Source of the DNA: Antedon mediterranea | Taxonomy: Eukaryota > Echinodermata > Crinoidea > Comatulida > Antedonidae | NCBI RefSeq assembly: GCF_964355755.1 | Contig: NC_092680.1 | Coordinates: 8,223,001-8,287,000, forward strand | Direction: 5' to 3' | DNA length: 64,000 nt | Position numbers and translations under genes: made by a program | The notes under the pieces: generated by a model | The model's input: the letters and a program-made list of their open reading frames with translations, nothing else | Told to the model about the DNA's origin: nothing | The model's database searches: none | In this document: piece by piece, positions 13,201-21,923 of the stretch | Position numbering within the stretch: the first letter of the stretch is position 1 | Layout: each line of letters begins with the position of its first letter

Positions 13201-13551
13201 CAACATACACAGTATAAGACAAAATAAAATCTTTTTTCCCATTAGACTGTAAAAGGTGGTGTTACCGAGACCAAAGTAGAAAAGAAAATCATCATTCAAG
13301 GAGACGGTGATATTGATCATGATAGGGTAAGTTTTATTTTGTTTACAAAACATTAGAATTGAGTATCATTAAATCATTAATTGCAAACCTTTACAAAATA
13401 ATAGATATTAAGTAAATTGATTGATAAATGTTTCTTTTAGGTCCTAGCTGAAACTTTGGCCGAAGAGCAAGAACGTAACCCTGATTTTACCGTCACTAAA
13501 GTGGTTGTACACAAGGAAGGTGAAGAGTTCTCAAACGGCATCCAGGACTGA
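794..13551 (+). CDS. EPB41: Band 4.1 (EPB41-family) protein, 3' part of gene, 12 exons
   Basis: Partial gene whose upstream exons lie outside the window. Proteins of this family link the spectrin-actin membrane skeleton to transmembrane proteins. Exons called: 794-1259, 1972-2069, 2244-2416, 4220-4356, 5207-5287, 5460-5498, 7580-7672, 9788-9904, 11054-11197, 12257-12523, 13246-13326, 13441-13551. All are bounded by AG and GT, and together they stay in one frame for 601 codons plus TGA. In order, the protein shows the FERM F2 end and F3 lobe ([33 protein letters not shown]), the FERM-adjacent domain ([19 protein letters not shown]), a low-complexity linker, and the 4.1 C-terminal domain ([35 protein letters not shown]). 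No vertebrate-type spectrin-actin-binding segment was found between FERM-adjacent and C-terminal domains. The linker exons 5460-5498 and 7580-7672 are the least certain. The gene symbol gives the family; the exact vertebrate paralogue cannot be assigned. Confidence 0.93.
1972..2069 (+). CDS. EPB41: EPB41 exon b: end of FERM F3 lobe
   Basis: The acceptor is TATGTTCACAG and the donor AG|GTAGGT. It encodes [20 protein letters not shown] followed by [12 protein letters not shown], the last beta strands and C-terminal helix of the F3 (PH-like) lobe. It is too short to stand out as an open reading frame and was recognised by protein similarity. It begins in phase 0 and ends two bases into an Arg codon completed by the next exon. 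Confidence 0.95.
2244..2416 (+). CDS. EPB41: EPB41 exon c: FERM-adjacent (FA) domain
   Basis: The acceptor is TTGTATTTCACAG and the donor G|GTAGGT. It encodes [20 protein letters not shown] then [19 protein letters not shown] and [10 protein letters not shown]. The FA domain follows FERM in 4.1 proteins and is a known regulatory segment with phosphorylated Ser/Thr in vertebrates; the RQAS and SKR sites seen here are compatible with basophilic kinase sites, which is an inference. Confidence 0.93.
2417..4219 (+). other. EPB41 intron with a 1.1-kb inverted-repeat element
   Basis: No coding exon was seen. It holds a (TA)n run near 2760-2775 and a TTAA-flanked element at 2871-4008 (separate entry). 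The two open frames at 2917-3144 and 3208-3459 lie inside that element and resemble no protein I know. Confidence 0.7.
2871..4008. mobile_element. Non-autonomous DNA transposon with TTAA ends
   Basis: The left end TTAAAATGGACCTGAAATGG (2871-2890) is repeated inverted at the right end (CCATTTCAGGTCCATTTTAA, ending 4008). The match extends imperfectly for about 35 bp. Both termini carry TTAA, which could be a piggyBac-type TTAA target duplication or part of the inverted repeat itself. The inside is more GC-rich than the intron around it and encodes no recognisable transposase. The inverted repeats are clear; the superfamily is uncertain. Confidence 0.7.
4220..4356 (+). CDS. EPB41: EPB41 exon d: linker after FA domain
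   Basis: The acceptor is TTTACACACCAG and the donor AAG|GTATGG. Joined to exon c it reads [30 protein letters not shown]...DSENGDHK. It is hydrophilic and Ser-rich with an [14 protein letters not shown] segment, presumably disordered. The phases match exon c (two bases complete the split Ala codon). The frame is open on one strand only through the exon, and both splice sites are good. Confidence 0.8.
5207..5287 (+). CDS. EPB41: EPB41 exon e: short linker exon, possibly alternative
   Basis: It is 81 bp, phase 0 at both ends, so it can be skipped without a frame change. It encodes [27 protein letters not shown]. The acceptor is GGGCTGCTTAG and the donor AGG|GTATGT. Acidic then Asn-rich. Cassette behaviour is an inference from its phase and from the heavy alternative splicing known in 4.1 genes. 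Confidence 0.6.
5460..5498 (+). CDS. EPB41: EPB41 exon f: candidate 39-bp microexon
   Basis: The acceptor is ACTTATTTGTAG and the donor CAA|GTACAG. It encodes [13 protein letters not shown] in phase 0 on both sides. Support is only the splice-site pair, the open frame and the position inside the gene, so it may be an alternative microexon or not an exon at all. Confidence 0.4.
5499..7579 (+). other. EPB41 intron, mostly AT-rich unique sequence
   Basis: The only structure seen is a 78-bp direct duplication (5602-5679 and 5824-5901) and short AT-rich runs such as (AAT)n near 6690-6710. No exon or mobile element could be supported in the remainder. Confidence 0.6.
5602..5901 (+). repeat. Direct duplication, 78-bp arms
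   Basis: The segment 5602-5679, starting ACTGGCACTAACTTTTTATT, is repeated at 5824-5901 with only about two differences. The 144 bp between the arms is unrelated to them. Arms this similar imply a recent duplication. They are too short and lack TG...CA ends for a usual retroviral-type LTR. Confidence 0.85.
7580..7672 (+). CDS. EPB41: EPB41 exon g: acidic/proline-rich linker
   Basis: The acceptor is CCGTTGTTACAG. It encodes [31 protein letters not shown]. Two donors are possible: AA|GTATAT after 7662, which leaves a phase that would hit a stop in the next exon, or TCG|GTCTGT after 7672, which keeps phase 0 and the open frame. I chose 7672 for that reason. The Pro-rich PQPPPKP segment could bind SH3-type partners (inference). 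Confidence 0.65.
7673..9787 (+). other. EPB41 intron, no supported elements
   Basis: AT-rich throughout with poly-T tracts near 8740-8770. I saw no coding similarity, terminal inverted repeat pair or tandem array. Confidence 0.55.
9788..9904 (+). CDS. EPB41: EPB41 exon h: Thr-rich linker
   Basis: The acceptor is TGCCATCCACAG and the donor GAT|GTAAGT is a consensus site. It encodes [39 protein letters not shown], phase 0 at both ends (117 bp). The [11 protein letters not shown] stretch resembles the Thr-rich repeats of the 4.1 C-terminal region. Probably disordered. Confidence 0.75.
9905..11053 (+). other. EPB41 intron containing a minisatellite
   Basis: Apart from the array at 10112-10541 the intron is AT-rich and featureless. 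The long open frames across the array are artefacts of the repeat period, not genes. Confidence 0.75.
10112..10541 (+). repeat. Minisatellite: 23-bp unit with 87-bp higher-order period
   Basis: The basic unit is 23 bp, starting GTACTGTACTATTTGTGC. It occurs about sixteen times. An 18-bp variant starting GTACTCTTTGTG replaces a unit at 10204, 10291 and 10378, exactly 87 bp apart, so three 23-bp units plus one 18-bp unit form a higher-order repeat. After 10396 the units diverge by single substitutions. Because 87 is divisible by three, all forward frames stay open for long distances. Confidence 0.95.
11054..11197 (+). CDS. EPB41: EPB41 exon i: acidic/Pro/Ala linker
   Basis: The acceptor is TACATGATAG and the donor AAG|GTGATG. 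It encodes [48 protein letters not shown] in phase 0 at both ends. The composition (Glu/Asp, Pro, Ala) is much more GC-rich than the flanking introns, which supports a coding exon. The domain is unassigned linker. Confidence 0.75.
11198..12256 (+). other. EPB41 intron with a decayed SINE tail
   Basis: AT-rich intron. A fragment at about 11775-11836 resembles the tail of the SINE at 61914-62254 (separate entry). Nothing else could be supported. Confidence 0.6.
11775..11836 (+). mobile_element. Decayed SINE tail related to the 5S-tRNA SINE
   Basis: The stretch GGTAGACACTGTACTGTGAC through CCGGAGAGGGTCTAATCCAA aligns by eye with the 62161-62211 segment of the SINE (GGTAGGCGCTGCACTG ... TGGAGGGCCTAATCCGAAT). 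The order and spacing of blocks are the same. The poly-A tail and 5' head are missing or unrecognisable, so it is old or truncated. Confidence 0.6.
12257..12523 (+). CDS. EPB41: EPB41 exon j: start of C-terminal domain
   Basis: The acceptor is TTGTTACTTAG and the donor AAG|GTAGTG. It opens with four Asp codons and encodes [20 protein letters not shown], then [18 protein letters not shown] and [26 protein letters not shown]. The last parts match the human 4.1R C-terminal domain closely (VPIVHTETKTITYE; DPGVLLTAQTITSE). In vertebrates this domain binds partners such as NuMA and others in the membrane-skeleton network. Confidence 0.95.
12524..13245 (+). other. EPB41 intron with a GC-richer block
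   Basis: A block at about 12715-13030 is GC-richer than the rest and contains an imperfect dyad, CCTGGGGCTGG (about 12889) against CCAGTCCCAGG (about 12921). It looks like inserted repetitive DNA, but I could not define its ends or family. Confidence 0.4.
13246..13326 (+). CDS. EPB41: EPB41 exon k: core of C-terminal domain
   Basis: The acceptor is TTTTCCCATTAG and the donor AGG|GTAAGT. It encodes [27 protein letters not shown], near-identical in pattern to human 4.1R TVKGGISETRIEKRIVITGD ADIDHDQ. Phase 0 at both ends, 81 bp. Confidence 0.97.
13441..13551 (+). CDS. EPB41: EPB41 exon l: terminal exon with stop
   Basis: The acceptor is TGTTTCTTTTAG. It encodes [36 protein letters not shown] and ends at TGA (13549-13551). 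The [10 protein letters not shown] motif is the conserved end of the 4.1 C-terminal domain. The tail is a few residues longer than in human 4.1R. Confidence 0.95.
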   Translation, partial: VLAETLAEEQERNPDFTVTKVVVHKEGEEFSNGIQD

Positions 13552-13813
13552 TTGTCAAACACGAACCAGGCATTTACGTGATGCTTTGCTGCACCGAATG
13601 TGGATCAGAATGTTGTTTGATGTCTTTGAGTGGTTTACTGTCCAAATGATCAATTTTATAATTGTCTTCGTTGCTCAAATCACACCCTATCTATTATTTT
13701 CTTGTTTAATACTGTGATGCATGGATCAAAACTGTGTTGTACATTTCTGTTTGATGAAGCATTGGTAATAAACTGTTTAGTAAATCTAAGTGTACAAATA
13801 ATAGTTAAATAAA
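13552..13813 (+). terminator. Probable EPB41 3' UTR with poly(A) signals
   Basis: AATAAA occurs at 13767-13772 and 13808-13813, 216 and 257 bp after the stop codon, followed by GT/T-containing sequence. Either could be used. Further AATAAA motifs occur downstream in this AT-rich DNA, so a longer 3' UTR is possible. Confidence 0.55.
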
Positions 13814-16800
13814 GTAGGTAAGTTAATGGGACATTCATTGACACCTCATTCTTTGTACTGTATCTCCATATGGTATTATATGTCCAATATCATAGGAGAA
13901 TTCTGTAATACAGTGTCATACGTATCACATGTGGTGCCTGTATCATGCTAACAGGTGTTGCGTGTGATACATGTGACTCTGTATCACAGAATTTGCCTAT
14001 TATACTGTACAATGTATAGATATAGTACCTAGAATCAGCTGACATACTGTGACATGATTTTTTTTAAGGTAGTTAATAAAACATTCAATATTGACATCAG
14101 GTATATAGGGTTTTTATGGCACTTTTTGTAGATTTTAAACTGTGTGAAATAGCAATCAAGATACTGTAGAATCTTGATAATAGTAAATTCACCACACCAC
14201 TAACATATGATATTTGATTTTATAAGCCACTGCAATTTATATGATGATTGTTTTTTCATACAATAAAGAGAATCTAATATGTGTTGCCAAAGTAATTCAG
14301 TATCAGAAATAGATAATTATATATATATAAATATGTAATATGAATGTCCCAAGCATTGAATTGTGTGATTATTATAAATTAGGCCTATTTGTTGATGCAA
14401 TCTAAAATTTATATTCTTTAGTGAAGCTAATGAGAATTTAATAACTTAATTATTAATTAAACTTAGACCGTAAAACTGTTTGTTTATGTTGTCGTAATTT
14501 TGCTTTAAAATACTAATTACTCTCTTTCTTTGATGAACATCTTTGGTTAGTTGAAATTGCATGCTTGAGTAATATTTCTATAGCACCCTACATTTTTATT
14601 TTAGATTTTGGCATGGAAGTAGTAGTTTGTTTATAGCAAGAATTCATATTTGTCATAACACAAAAATCTTAGTGGCCGAGCCTGTTTTTCAATTGTGCTT
14701 GGACAACATAATGATTTCATTTTAGGTTCTATGCTTGGTGTAATGTTTTTGTAATAAAAATAATTTTAAACACATGTAGAAAGCATAATGGTTTATATAT
14801 ACACAATGAATTTGCTGCTAATGCTAGCTATTTAAACTTCTGTTAGTGTGAACATAAGCAGTACACAATTTTTGTATTGTTTTTTTTATCTACAATAATT
14901 ATATTATATTCTTTAATGTTATTTTTTTACTTTGTACTTCAAATGTTACAAAGAGAATGTATTTAATTCATTATCAACACAGTCAAAGTAATTGTCCCAT
15001 ATAATTTTAAAAGTAATGGCATGTATTTTCATGTTATTTTTTTTACTTTGTACTTCAAATGTTACAAAGAGAATGTATTTAATTCATTATCAACACAGTC
15101 AAAGTAATTGTCCCATATAATTTTAAAAGTAATGGCATGTATTTTCATTTTTTTGGACTCTGCTTATATTGTCTTCCTTTTAGTGAATTATTTTGGAGTT
15201 TTCTACGTTTAATTGTTTAAATTATACAAAGTCTGTGAGTACAGTATTTTAGTACCATGTTTTAAATTGTATAATACAAGTAAAAATAAACAACTTTGTT
15301 TTAAAATTAAAAGAAAAAGATTGGACAAGTAATGGTTAATGATTTAGCTGAAAACTTCGTTTTGAAATAATTGAAACAGTGTTTGTGTAGAATTTGAATA
15401 ATACAGCACCCTGTTATTGTTTTATTGAAATGTTATTTAACCTTGTAAATTGGATTATCTAAGTTATTTAAATAAATATTTGAATAATTCATATATAAAT
15501 GTATATTAAACAATTTTAATTGGTAGATCCAACAAAATATATAATTGTTCAGTAATCTTTGTAATTACAAAATTGACAGTTATGTTTTATTTTTATTATA
15601 TTTTTGTTGTTCCTGATATGAGGTGTATTTATTGATCAGTAGCTGTTGCAAAATAGTTTTTGAAATTATTATTATTATTAAATCAACCTTAATTTTTTTT
15701 AATATTTTAAATGAACAACTATTTTAAATAATTAAGATTTTTTTAACCTGTGCAATTAGAGTAATTACTATTTTAGGTGACCCAAATAATTATTGTTAGC
15801 CTGCTGTATTTAAATGATAATTTTATAAAACAAATGAATTAAAATTTGTTCTGTGCTTCATTCACAAATCAAACAAAAACTTTTCATATTTTAAAATATA
15901 TAATAATACACCTACTGTAAATATTAAAAATATGGTACTTGGAATTTGATAATCACCAACCAATCAAATGGCCAGGTTACACTTAGGTGTGTTATACTAG
16001 TGTTTTAACCAATAGTATGCTTTCTATTCTGCATTGTTAAGGTGATTGTTTTTTAAGTATACTACTATTATTGAGCTCTAACAAGATTACCAATGCTATT
16101 TGCTTGTGATTGTTTTTTTCAATCGAAGATGTAATATAATATCTATTATTATGCTCTTAGATATATTACCAAGATTATATTTCAAGTTTGATATGATGAT
16201 TTTACTCTAAAACAAAATATTATTGTGAATGTACAGTATTTTGTATCCAGTCCGACCAAAAATTGTAAAAGATATCAGTTTCAATATTGAACAAAATTGG
16301 TTTTAATGATTATTATCAATCAACAATATGTAAAAATCTTTCAAAATAATTAATTTTGTTTGTGTGCTTTTGTTTTTATCAGTCATTCATTCGCTTAAGT
16401 AAAGTTAAATTAGTTTCATAATAATGCCATCCTTTAGGTATAAACGTTTTTATTGCCTAACCGTGGCTGTTTTAGATGTTTATTCGACAAGAGTTTCTCA
16501 TTCTCTACAAGTTTTTTACTACATAACGGTATAAAAACATTTAAACTTTGAGATTACGTTGTTTATTGTATGATTAATGATAAACTATATGAATCTGTAA
16601 TGTAATTTTGTCTTTTGTCTGCTATTATTGTGGTCAATAAATTGTAGTATGGTCAGTGAAATTGTGGTGAATGTGTTTAATTGAATATATATTTTCATTT
16701 GTTTATAATAGCAGAATAGTCATCCTTGCAACCATTCACATAATTTATGCCATTCGTCAACATTATTCTTGTGCGTTTTGCCATCCTGCCATGCAATCGA

Positions 16801-17100
16801 CTCAAAATTGCTTTTTCATAGGTAAAGCAATTACTTGTATGGTGGGTCTATTTTTCCCATGTAGTACTATTTTGGTACAACACCCCTAATTAAAAAAATT
16901 CAATCTTGAATAGGCTATTTTGTAGCTTTAATAAAGTTATTAACTTTTACACAAAAATTGAAGTAAAATAGTGATAATTATTATTTCAGTAACAAAAATC
17001 AAAATCATCATTTGAGTAAATAGTTTTTTAGTAAAAGTAAATAAATATTATGACATTAAAAATAAAATGATTGGCCTATTATTAAATTTGATTTTTGATC
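13814..17100. other. Intergenic region between EPB41 and CIAO2A
   Basis: AT-rich. The one clear structure is the tandem duplication at 14917-15147. No open frame here resembles a protein I recognise and no mobile element ends were seen. Confidence 0.6.
14917..15147 (+). repeat. Tandem duplication of a 115-bp unit
   Basis: The segment 14917-15031 is followed immediately by an almost identical copy at 15032-15147. The only difference seen is in the poly-T run near the start (seven against eight T). The near-identity points to a recent event or to an assembly duplication. Confidence 0.95.
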
Positions 17101-17500
17101 TGCTTTCTTTACAAAAAAAACATCCGAAATGCGCGCGTGCATACAGCGTGATCAAGCGTATAGGAAGTGCGTATCGGAAATGCGTACTGCTTATTTCATC
17201 TTTGCATGTGTTGCATGTTGTGTAAACTTCGTGTGGCAGCTATAGTATCTTTGGTGTAAACACACAAAGTGGCCGTAGAGAGCGTGTGTAAAGTTTTGTG
17301 TTATGATCGTGTTTTTATTTCACAGGTACAGTAGTAGGGTAGGTAGACAGGCCTGGTTACCGGTGTGTAGTGTGAAGTATTTTGAACCGAGGAAGGCCTA
17401 GCCTATAAGCTAGGAAAGAATTAAAGTCAGCGCAAAGACTTTTTTGGCAATATGTAGGCGAAATAGAAAATATTTAATAAAAAAAGTTAATTAAATAAGA
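17101..17500 (+). promoter_or_regulatory. Probable CIAO2A promoter and 5' UTR
   Basis: A GC-richer block just upstream of the CIAO2A start contains several CpGs (ATGCGCGCGTGC near 17130) and repeats of the word GGAAATGCG/CGAAATGCG. It is the only CpG-rich stretch between the two genes. No TATA box stands out. The transcription start cannot be fixed from sequence. Confidence 0.4.
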
Positions 17501-17561
17501 ATGGCATCCGTGCATGCAGAAGAATGTGATACCTGTGAAGAAGTAGCATTGGATGTTTTCG
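17501..17561 (+). CDS. CIAO2A: CIAO2A exon 1
   Basis: It starts at ATG 17501 and encodes [20 protein letters not shown] plus one base; the donor is TTCG|GTGAGT. It carries three Cys/His-rich positions (HAEECDTC) that could be a metal-binding pattern, which is speculation. The intron after it has no in-frame stop (see findings). Confidence 0.85.
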
Positions 17562-19489
17562 GTGAGTTTATAATATTAATAATACTGTATTATTACCATA
17601 CCAAACTAGGGCCTAGGCCTAGGCCTAATGCCATCTTTATTTTTGAGTCGGACCATTACACTAAAGATCGTTTCGGTCGCCAACAGTTTCACTGCACTGC
17701 TGCACTGCTATCCTGGTTAATTTTTTCCTTTATATCGGTCGCGGTTTATGGAACGCCAATGATGCCAAACTCAAGCTGTCATAATATTATTTATTCAATT
17801 TTTTTTTTGCATCTGCACATCCTTGACCTTGTGGTTTGCCTCATTTTTTCTTCAGTTTTATTATATTGTTTATTATTTACAGATCTCATTAAAGACATAA
17901 GGGACCCAGAGAAAGTAGAAACATTAGAAGAACTAAATGTTGTCAGTGAAGATTGTGTAACAGTGAAGAAGTTGTATGGTAAAGAGGGCTACCTAGTTAC
18001 TATCAACTTCACACCAACAGTTCCACACTGTTCGTTAGCAACCCTTATAGGTATAATTACTGATTACCCAACTACACTATCAAACTATGCGACAAAAATA
18101 TGTGATGTGCCCATGGACATGTTGAAGGCATATCACAACCATATTTGGGAATATCACCACCATATTTGGGCACTTCACACTTTTTTTGTCAACGAGTTTG
18201 ATAGTATAGAAAGAACTTTAAATGGTTTTCTGTAGCAAATATATAGCGCAACCAAAAATGTGTTCAACGCTACTATGTTGATAAACTATAGTATAGATAT
18301 CTGTATCAAATTAATTATGTATCTAAGCTTGATTTTTTTAAACTTAAACTGCAGTTGAAGATATAGAAATAGATATTAAAAACAAATATTTAGTGATCTT
18401 TTGAAATTTTAGTTTGTTTTTATTGAAAATTATTCAGTTTTAAAATGACTACTTCAATAAGCCTATTCTCTTGGAGTCACTCAGGCAGGTTGAACGCATT
18501 TTTGGTTGCACTAGCAACCACTCAGCGCCACCTACCGTCGCGACGCATCGTGACGTCAGCACCGCAGAACTCTATACGGTAGGCTACTGATTTTCATTTT
18601 TATCTTCCATACCACTACCACTACCACAGGTTTTCAAATAAAATATTTGTTTTTATAGGTTTGTGTCTTCGAGTAAAGTTACAAAGATCACTCCCATATC
18701 GACACAAGGTAATTTCAAGATAAGATCTTTTAAATATACTCTACTGAAAAATTGCAGAAAAAAAAACATATGTAAAAAAAGTTGTGATACTGTTTATGAA
18801 GTGTAATTATAAATATGTTAAGTATTAATATTATTCTCTCCACCCCCCCATCCTTGTCTGATCTTGTAGATTAGATATTTCCAAATAAACAATTTTAAAT
18901 ATTTCTTTTCAGGTTGACATTTTTATTTCTGAAGGAACACATGTTACAGAAGAAGATAGTAAGAAATGTTTGATTATAGTAATATAAGCAAAACATTTTT
19001 AATGAAAATATGGAAATGTTATTGTAGCGCTGCCATCTCTAAGAGAAAAAAGCTGATACACTGATATCGTAAAGTCCCTGCTAATATTGAAACATTACTT
19101 GCGCTTACTAAGTACGTTCGAATGAAATAATAAACACATTTAAAACATTTTACATACGCATCCAACAGCGAGTAACTCACCAATTGCAGGTTGGATAAAT
19201 TATTTAATAATATCGTGCTTATAAACTAAGTCTCATTTGAGGATTAGGGAGTGGAGTTGAAAGAGTCGTGAGTTACAACCCTGGCAATAGGTCATAATTG
19301 AACCCGGGCCTTGGGATTGAAAAGAACAAAATGGCAAAAATAGGACTATTCTATTTCAGTGTCACTAATAAACCATTTTTATTTTTTTCAGTCAACAAGC
19401 AAATAAATGACAAAGAAAGAATAGCAGCAGCAATGGAGAATCCAAACCTGAGAGAACTTGTTGATAGTTGTCTGAAGGAACGTGATTGA
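17501..19489 (+). CDS. CIAO2A: CIAO2A/FAM96A-like cytosolic Fe-S assembly factor, complete, 5 exons
   Basis: Exons 17501-17561, 17883-18050, 18659-18708, 18913-18958 and 19392-19489 join to 140 codons plus TGA. The protein belongs to the MIP18/DUF59 family: [35 protein letters not shown] with the conserved Cys, [36 protein letters not shown] and [15 protein letters not shown]. It is closer to CIAO2A than to CIAO2B: IRDPEK, [18 protein letters not shown] and [11 protein letters not shown] are CIAO2A-type. In humans CIAO2A works with CIAO1 in late cytosolic Fe-S assembly, notably for IRP1. Human CIAO2A has an N-terminal extension absent here; the ATG at 17501 precedes a short leader ([20 protein letters not shown]) without one. 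AATAAA at 19516-19521 follows the stop. Confidence 0.95.
17883..18050 (+). CDS. CIAO2A: CIAO2A exon 2: core of MIP18 domain
   Basis: The acceptor is TATTATTTACAG and the donor ATAG|GTATAA. It encodes [56 protein letters not shown], with the conserved PHCSLATLI motif at its end. Confidence 0.97.
18057..18222. mobile_element. MITE family A, copy 1
   Basis: Shares with copies 2 and 3 the terminal word ACACTATCAAAC, the inner blocks GTGATGTGCCCAT and CCATATTTGGG, and the inverted end GTTTGATAGT. The right end reads GAGTTTGATAGTATAGAAAG and the left end ACTACACTATCAAAC. The outer 15 bp of the left end have decayed. No coding capacity. Confidence 0.85.
18244..18513. mobile_element. MITE with TA-flanked inverted repeats
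   Basis: The left end GCGCAACCAAAAATGTGTTC (18246-18265) is matched inverted by GTTGAACGCATTTTTGGTTG (about 18490-18509). Both ends are next to TA, as for Tc1/mariner-type insertions. About 270 bp and non-coding. Confidence 0.7.
18659..18708 (+). CDS. CIAO2A: CIAO2A exon 3
   Basis: A 50-bp exon with acceptor TTTTTATAG and donor AAG|GTAATT. With the preceding base it encodes [17 protein letters not shown]. Too short to be visible as an ORF; found by family similarity. Confidence 0.96.
18913..18958 (+). CDS. CIAO2A: CIAO2A exon 4
   Basis: A 46-bp exon with acceptor TTCTTTTCAG and donor GATA|GTAAGA. It encodes [15 protein letters not shown] plus one base, the conserved GTHxTEED block of the family. 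Confidence 0.96.
19392..19489 (+). CDS. CIAO2A: CIAO2A exon 5, terminal
   Basis: The acceptor is TTTTTTTCAG. With the base from exon 4 it encodes [32 protein letters not shown] and ends at TGA 19487-19489. This C-terminal block is the most conserved part relative to human CIAO2A. Confidence 0.97.
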
Positions 19490-19515
19490 ATCGGCAGCAT
19501 CAGGTTCCATTTACA

Positions 19516-19521
19516 AATAAA
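19516..19521 (+). terminator. CIAO2A poly(A) signal
   Basis: AATAAA lies 27 bp after the stop codon. A very short 3' UTR fits the compact gene. Confidence 0.6.
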
Positions 19522-20203
19522 ACATTCTACTACCTCTTAAATGTAACGGTGCTATACTATAACTACCAACAGAAAAAGTGACGCAATGGTAGACTATAAA
19601 TTCATATTAAACTGTATGAACTCCTTGAAATAATATGGCCTATGCCAGTTTATCCAATTAAGTGAACGTGTACTAAGTATGCTTATGTCAACCTAGAACT
19701 TGCATTCACATTTTTGGTAAAATGAAAAACATTTGAGAGAGTCCCTTTTTCTTTTTCCCTTCACCTTTTATCACCAGGTTTTCTAAACTTATATTTTATA
19801 TTAAATAGTTTAATGAAATGTAAAGCACAAGTTATATCTAAGAGCACAGAGTATATCAGAGGTATCGTATCATTTACTACTGTACATAAACATAGTAAAT
19901 TATATAGCACAAATATTATGCAATAACATTGAATCATTACGGTAAAATGGTGCCTCCTTTATAAGGGTGTGTCAAAGGAGAAGTTTTACTGTAGTTTAAC
20001 ATTATCAAACTTGCACAAATGACTCATAGTTCAAATTGGTATTGTCTTTCAAAAAATATATTTTAAAAAAAAAGACCAACTCATTTTGATTGGAGGCTGG
20101 GAAGAGTGACTCTTCCCTGATTTAAGGGTATCCCAAGCCCAGGGTTTCCTAAACCCAGTAAAGGTCTCTTAAAGCCAGTAAAGGTAGTTTAAGGAAGTAC
20201 TTA

Positions 20204-20486
20204 GGCTGTGTTCGGACGTAAAATCAGTTACATGTGTAACGTTACATGTGTAATCAGTGATCGTTCGGATTATGAACAATTTACAGGTGTAAAGGTCATA
20301 TTTCATGCATCTCTTTAAACTATTATGGTCAAATTACTCGTTATCTTGCAGTTAATCAGCTTGCGGTTTAAGGTGTAACTGAAAAATCCACCTCATGAGG
20401 TGGATTTTTGAAACAGCAAGTTTATCTCAAAATTTACACCACACGCGACCATTACACATGTAAATGTGTTCTGTCCGAACGGGCTC
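20204..20486. mobile_element. Harbinger-like MITE with TTA target duplication
   Basis: The ends GGCTGTGTTCGGACG and CTGTCCGAACGGGCTC are imperfect inverted repeats, directly flanked on both sides by TTA (20201-20203 and 20487-20489). A second dyad near the ends (ACATGTGTAA against TTACACATGT) and a central hairpin (AATCCACCTCATGAGGTGGA) suggest strong RNA/DNA folding. 283 bp, non-coding. Confidence 0.85.
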
Positions 20487-21923
20487 TTATACTAGAGTCG
20501 AGTTTATTTAGTCATGAATGAGACAATTCAATTCAATTCAAGGTTTTTATTCAATTCAATCAAACGAAAAATTACATTGTAGCCAAAGACTAAATTGTGT
20601 ACAATTTTACAAAATATTGGACATATAAAAAAGTTATCACATAAAAAGAACATCTTATATTAAAATGTAATTGGATAAAGTACATAATATAAAAATGAGA
20701 AAAACATTGAAAAATCAAAGAAATTTTTACGAATCTTGGCCTAATAAAATATCTGTATTATTAGACAGTACATATTGATTATTATCAAAGAATACGTTAT
20801 TGTATAGTAGTAAAATTTGCTTTGATACTAAATGGCTAGGTAGTTACAGTTTATTTAATTTTTTGTTAAATGTATTTTTATCTGTATAAATGGTAAATAA
20901 AATATAATGATGATGCAATATAATATTACTGGTATGCCATTTACATGCCAGAAATTGTAAATACGTCAGTACATGAGTATTGTGAATGAGGTCAACCAGA
21001 ATTCATCTAAAGCTTTGTTTCCACTAGTAGGACATTACATCTTTAAATCAAGATAGAAAAAAAAATTATTAAATGATTATTGATCAACAAAATTGTAATT
21101 CAAAAGACTTGATTAAATAATATACATTTCTCTTCTGGTTGGTTACTCTGGCAGCCTGAACCACAATCTCTGGTATTTTTGGATTTTCCCCAAAATATAT
21201 GTAATTTTAAACATGTTGTTGTTTGTGTGTAATGTATATACATTGACTTGGATGTATATTTGGTATGCTGCTAAGATAGAAAAATCATACGGAGACAAAA
21301 TAATATAAATATGAAATAGACCCTTGAACTTGTTTAATACATATTCTTTTTTTAAATAGCAGACAAATCATTATATCTGTTAAAACGAATTGTAAAATAC
21401 AATTACGATATTAATTCATTGGTCCTGTTAGCAAAAATAATTTTAAGTGCGCCATCAAAGATTTTCAAGATTAGGCATTTCCCAAATATGGTTTGATGAC
21501 GCATGTTCCAACTAAAGCAATGACGTAAATCGGTTGCCAGCGCTACTAAAATATCTTGAATATGTATTGAAGAAACAAAATGGCAACTTCTCTAAACTAA
21601 CCAGTTATATATCAAATTATGTTTTATGTAAAATCGCTTAATTTCGAGATGCGATATTTGTAAAATAAACGATGTAAACATGCTACTATAATTTCGGGAA
21701 ACCACCTCCTCAAAATAGGACATCGATTGCTCTGAAATTTGCATATATTATAGGGCAAAATAGGAAAATAAGTCCGTTAACAAATTCTTCAAAACACATA
21801 CATTTGAATGAAACAGTTCAAGTATGATTAAGTATAATTCTAGAATTAATTGTTTAGTTTGAAAAAATACCTATTATTTAAAATGTTTAAATAAAATATA
21901 CTTGTGAGGCTTCTGTTGGAAAA

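Larger units (their letters stand above)
18051..18658 (+). other. CIAO2A intron 2, largely two MITEs
   Basis: About 435 of 608 bases belong to two adjacent inverted-repeat elements (18057-18222 and 18244-18513). What remains is the splice-site ends and short AT-rich sequence. Confidence 0.75.

Noticed and set aside
17501-18235. A single-exon 244-codon gene
   Set aside because: It is CIAO2A exons 1 and 2 with the intron between them and part of intron 2 (including a MITE). The spliced model matches the family over its whole length.
20520-20660. Possible reverse-oriented LINE 3' tails here and near 30970 and 50195
   Set aside because: The poly-T/TTTATT starts followed by A-rich text recall LINE 3' ends, but no coding remnant or shared sequence could be shown.
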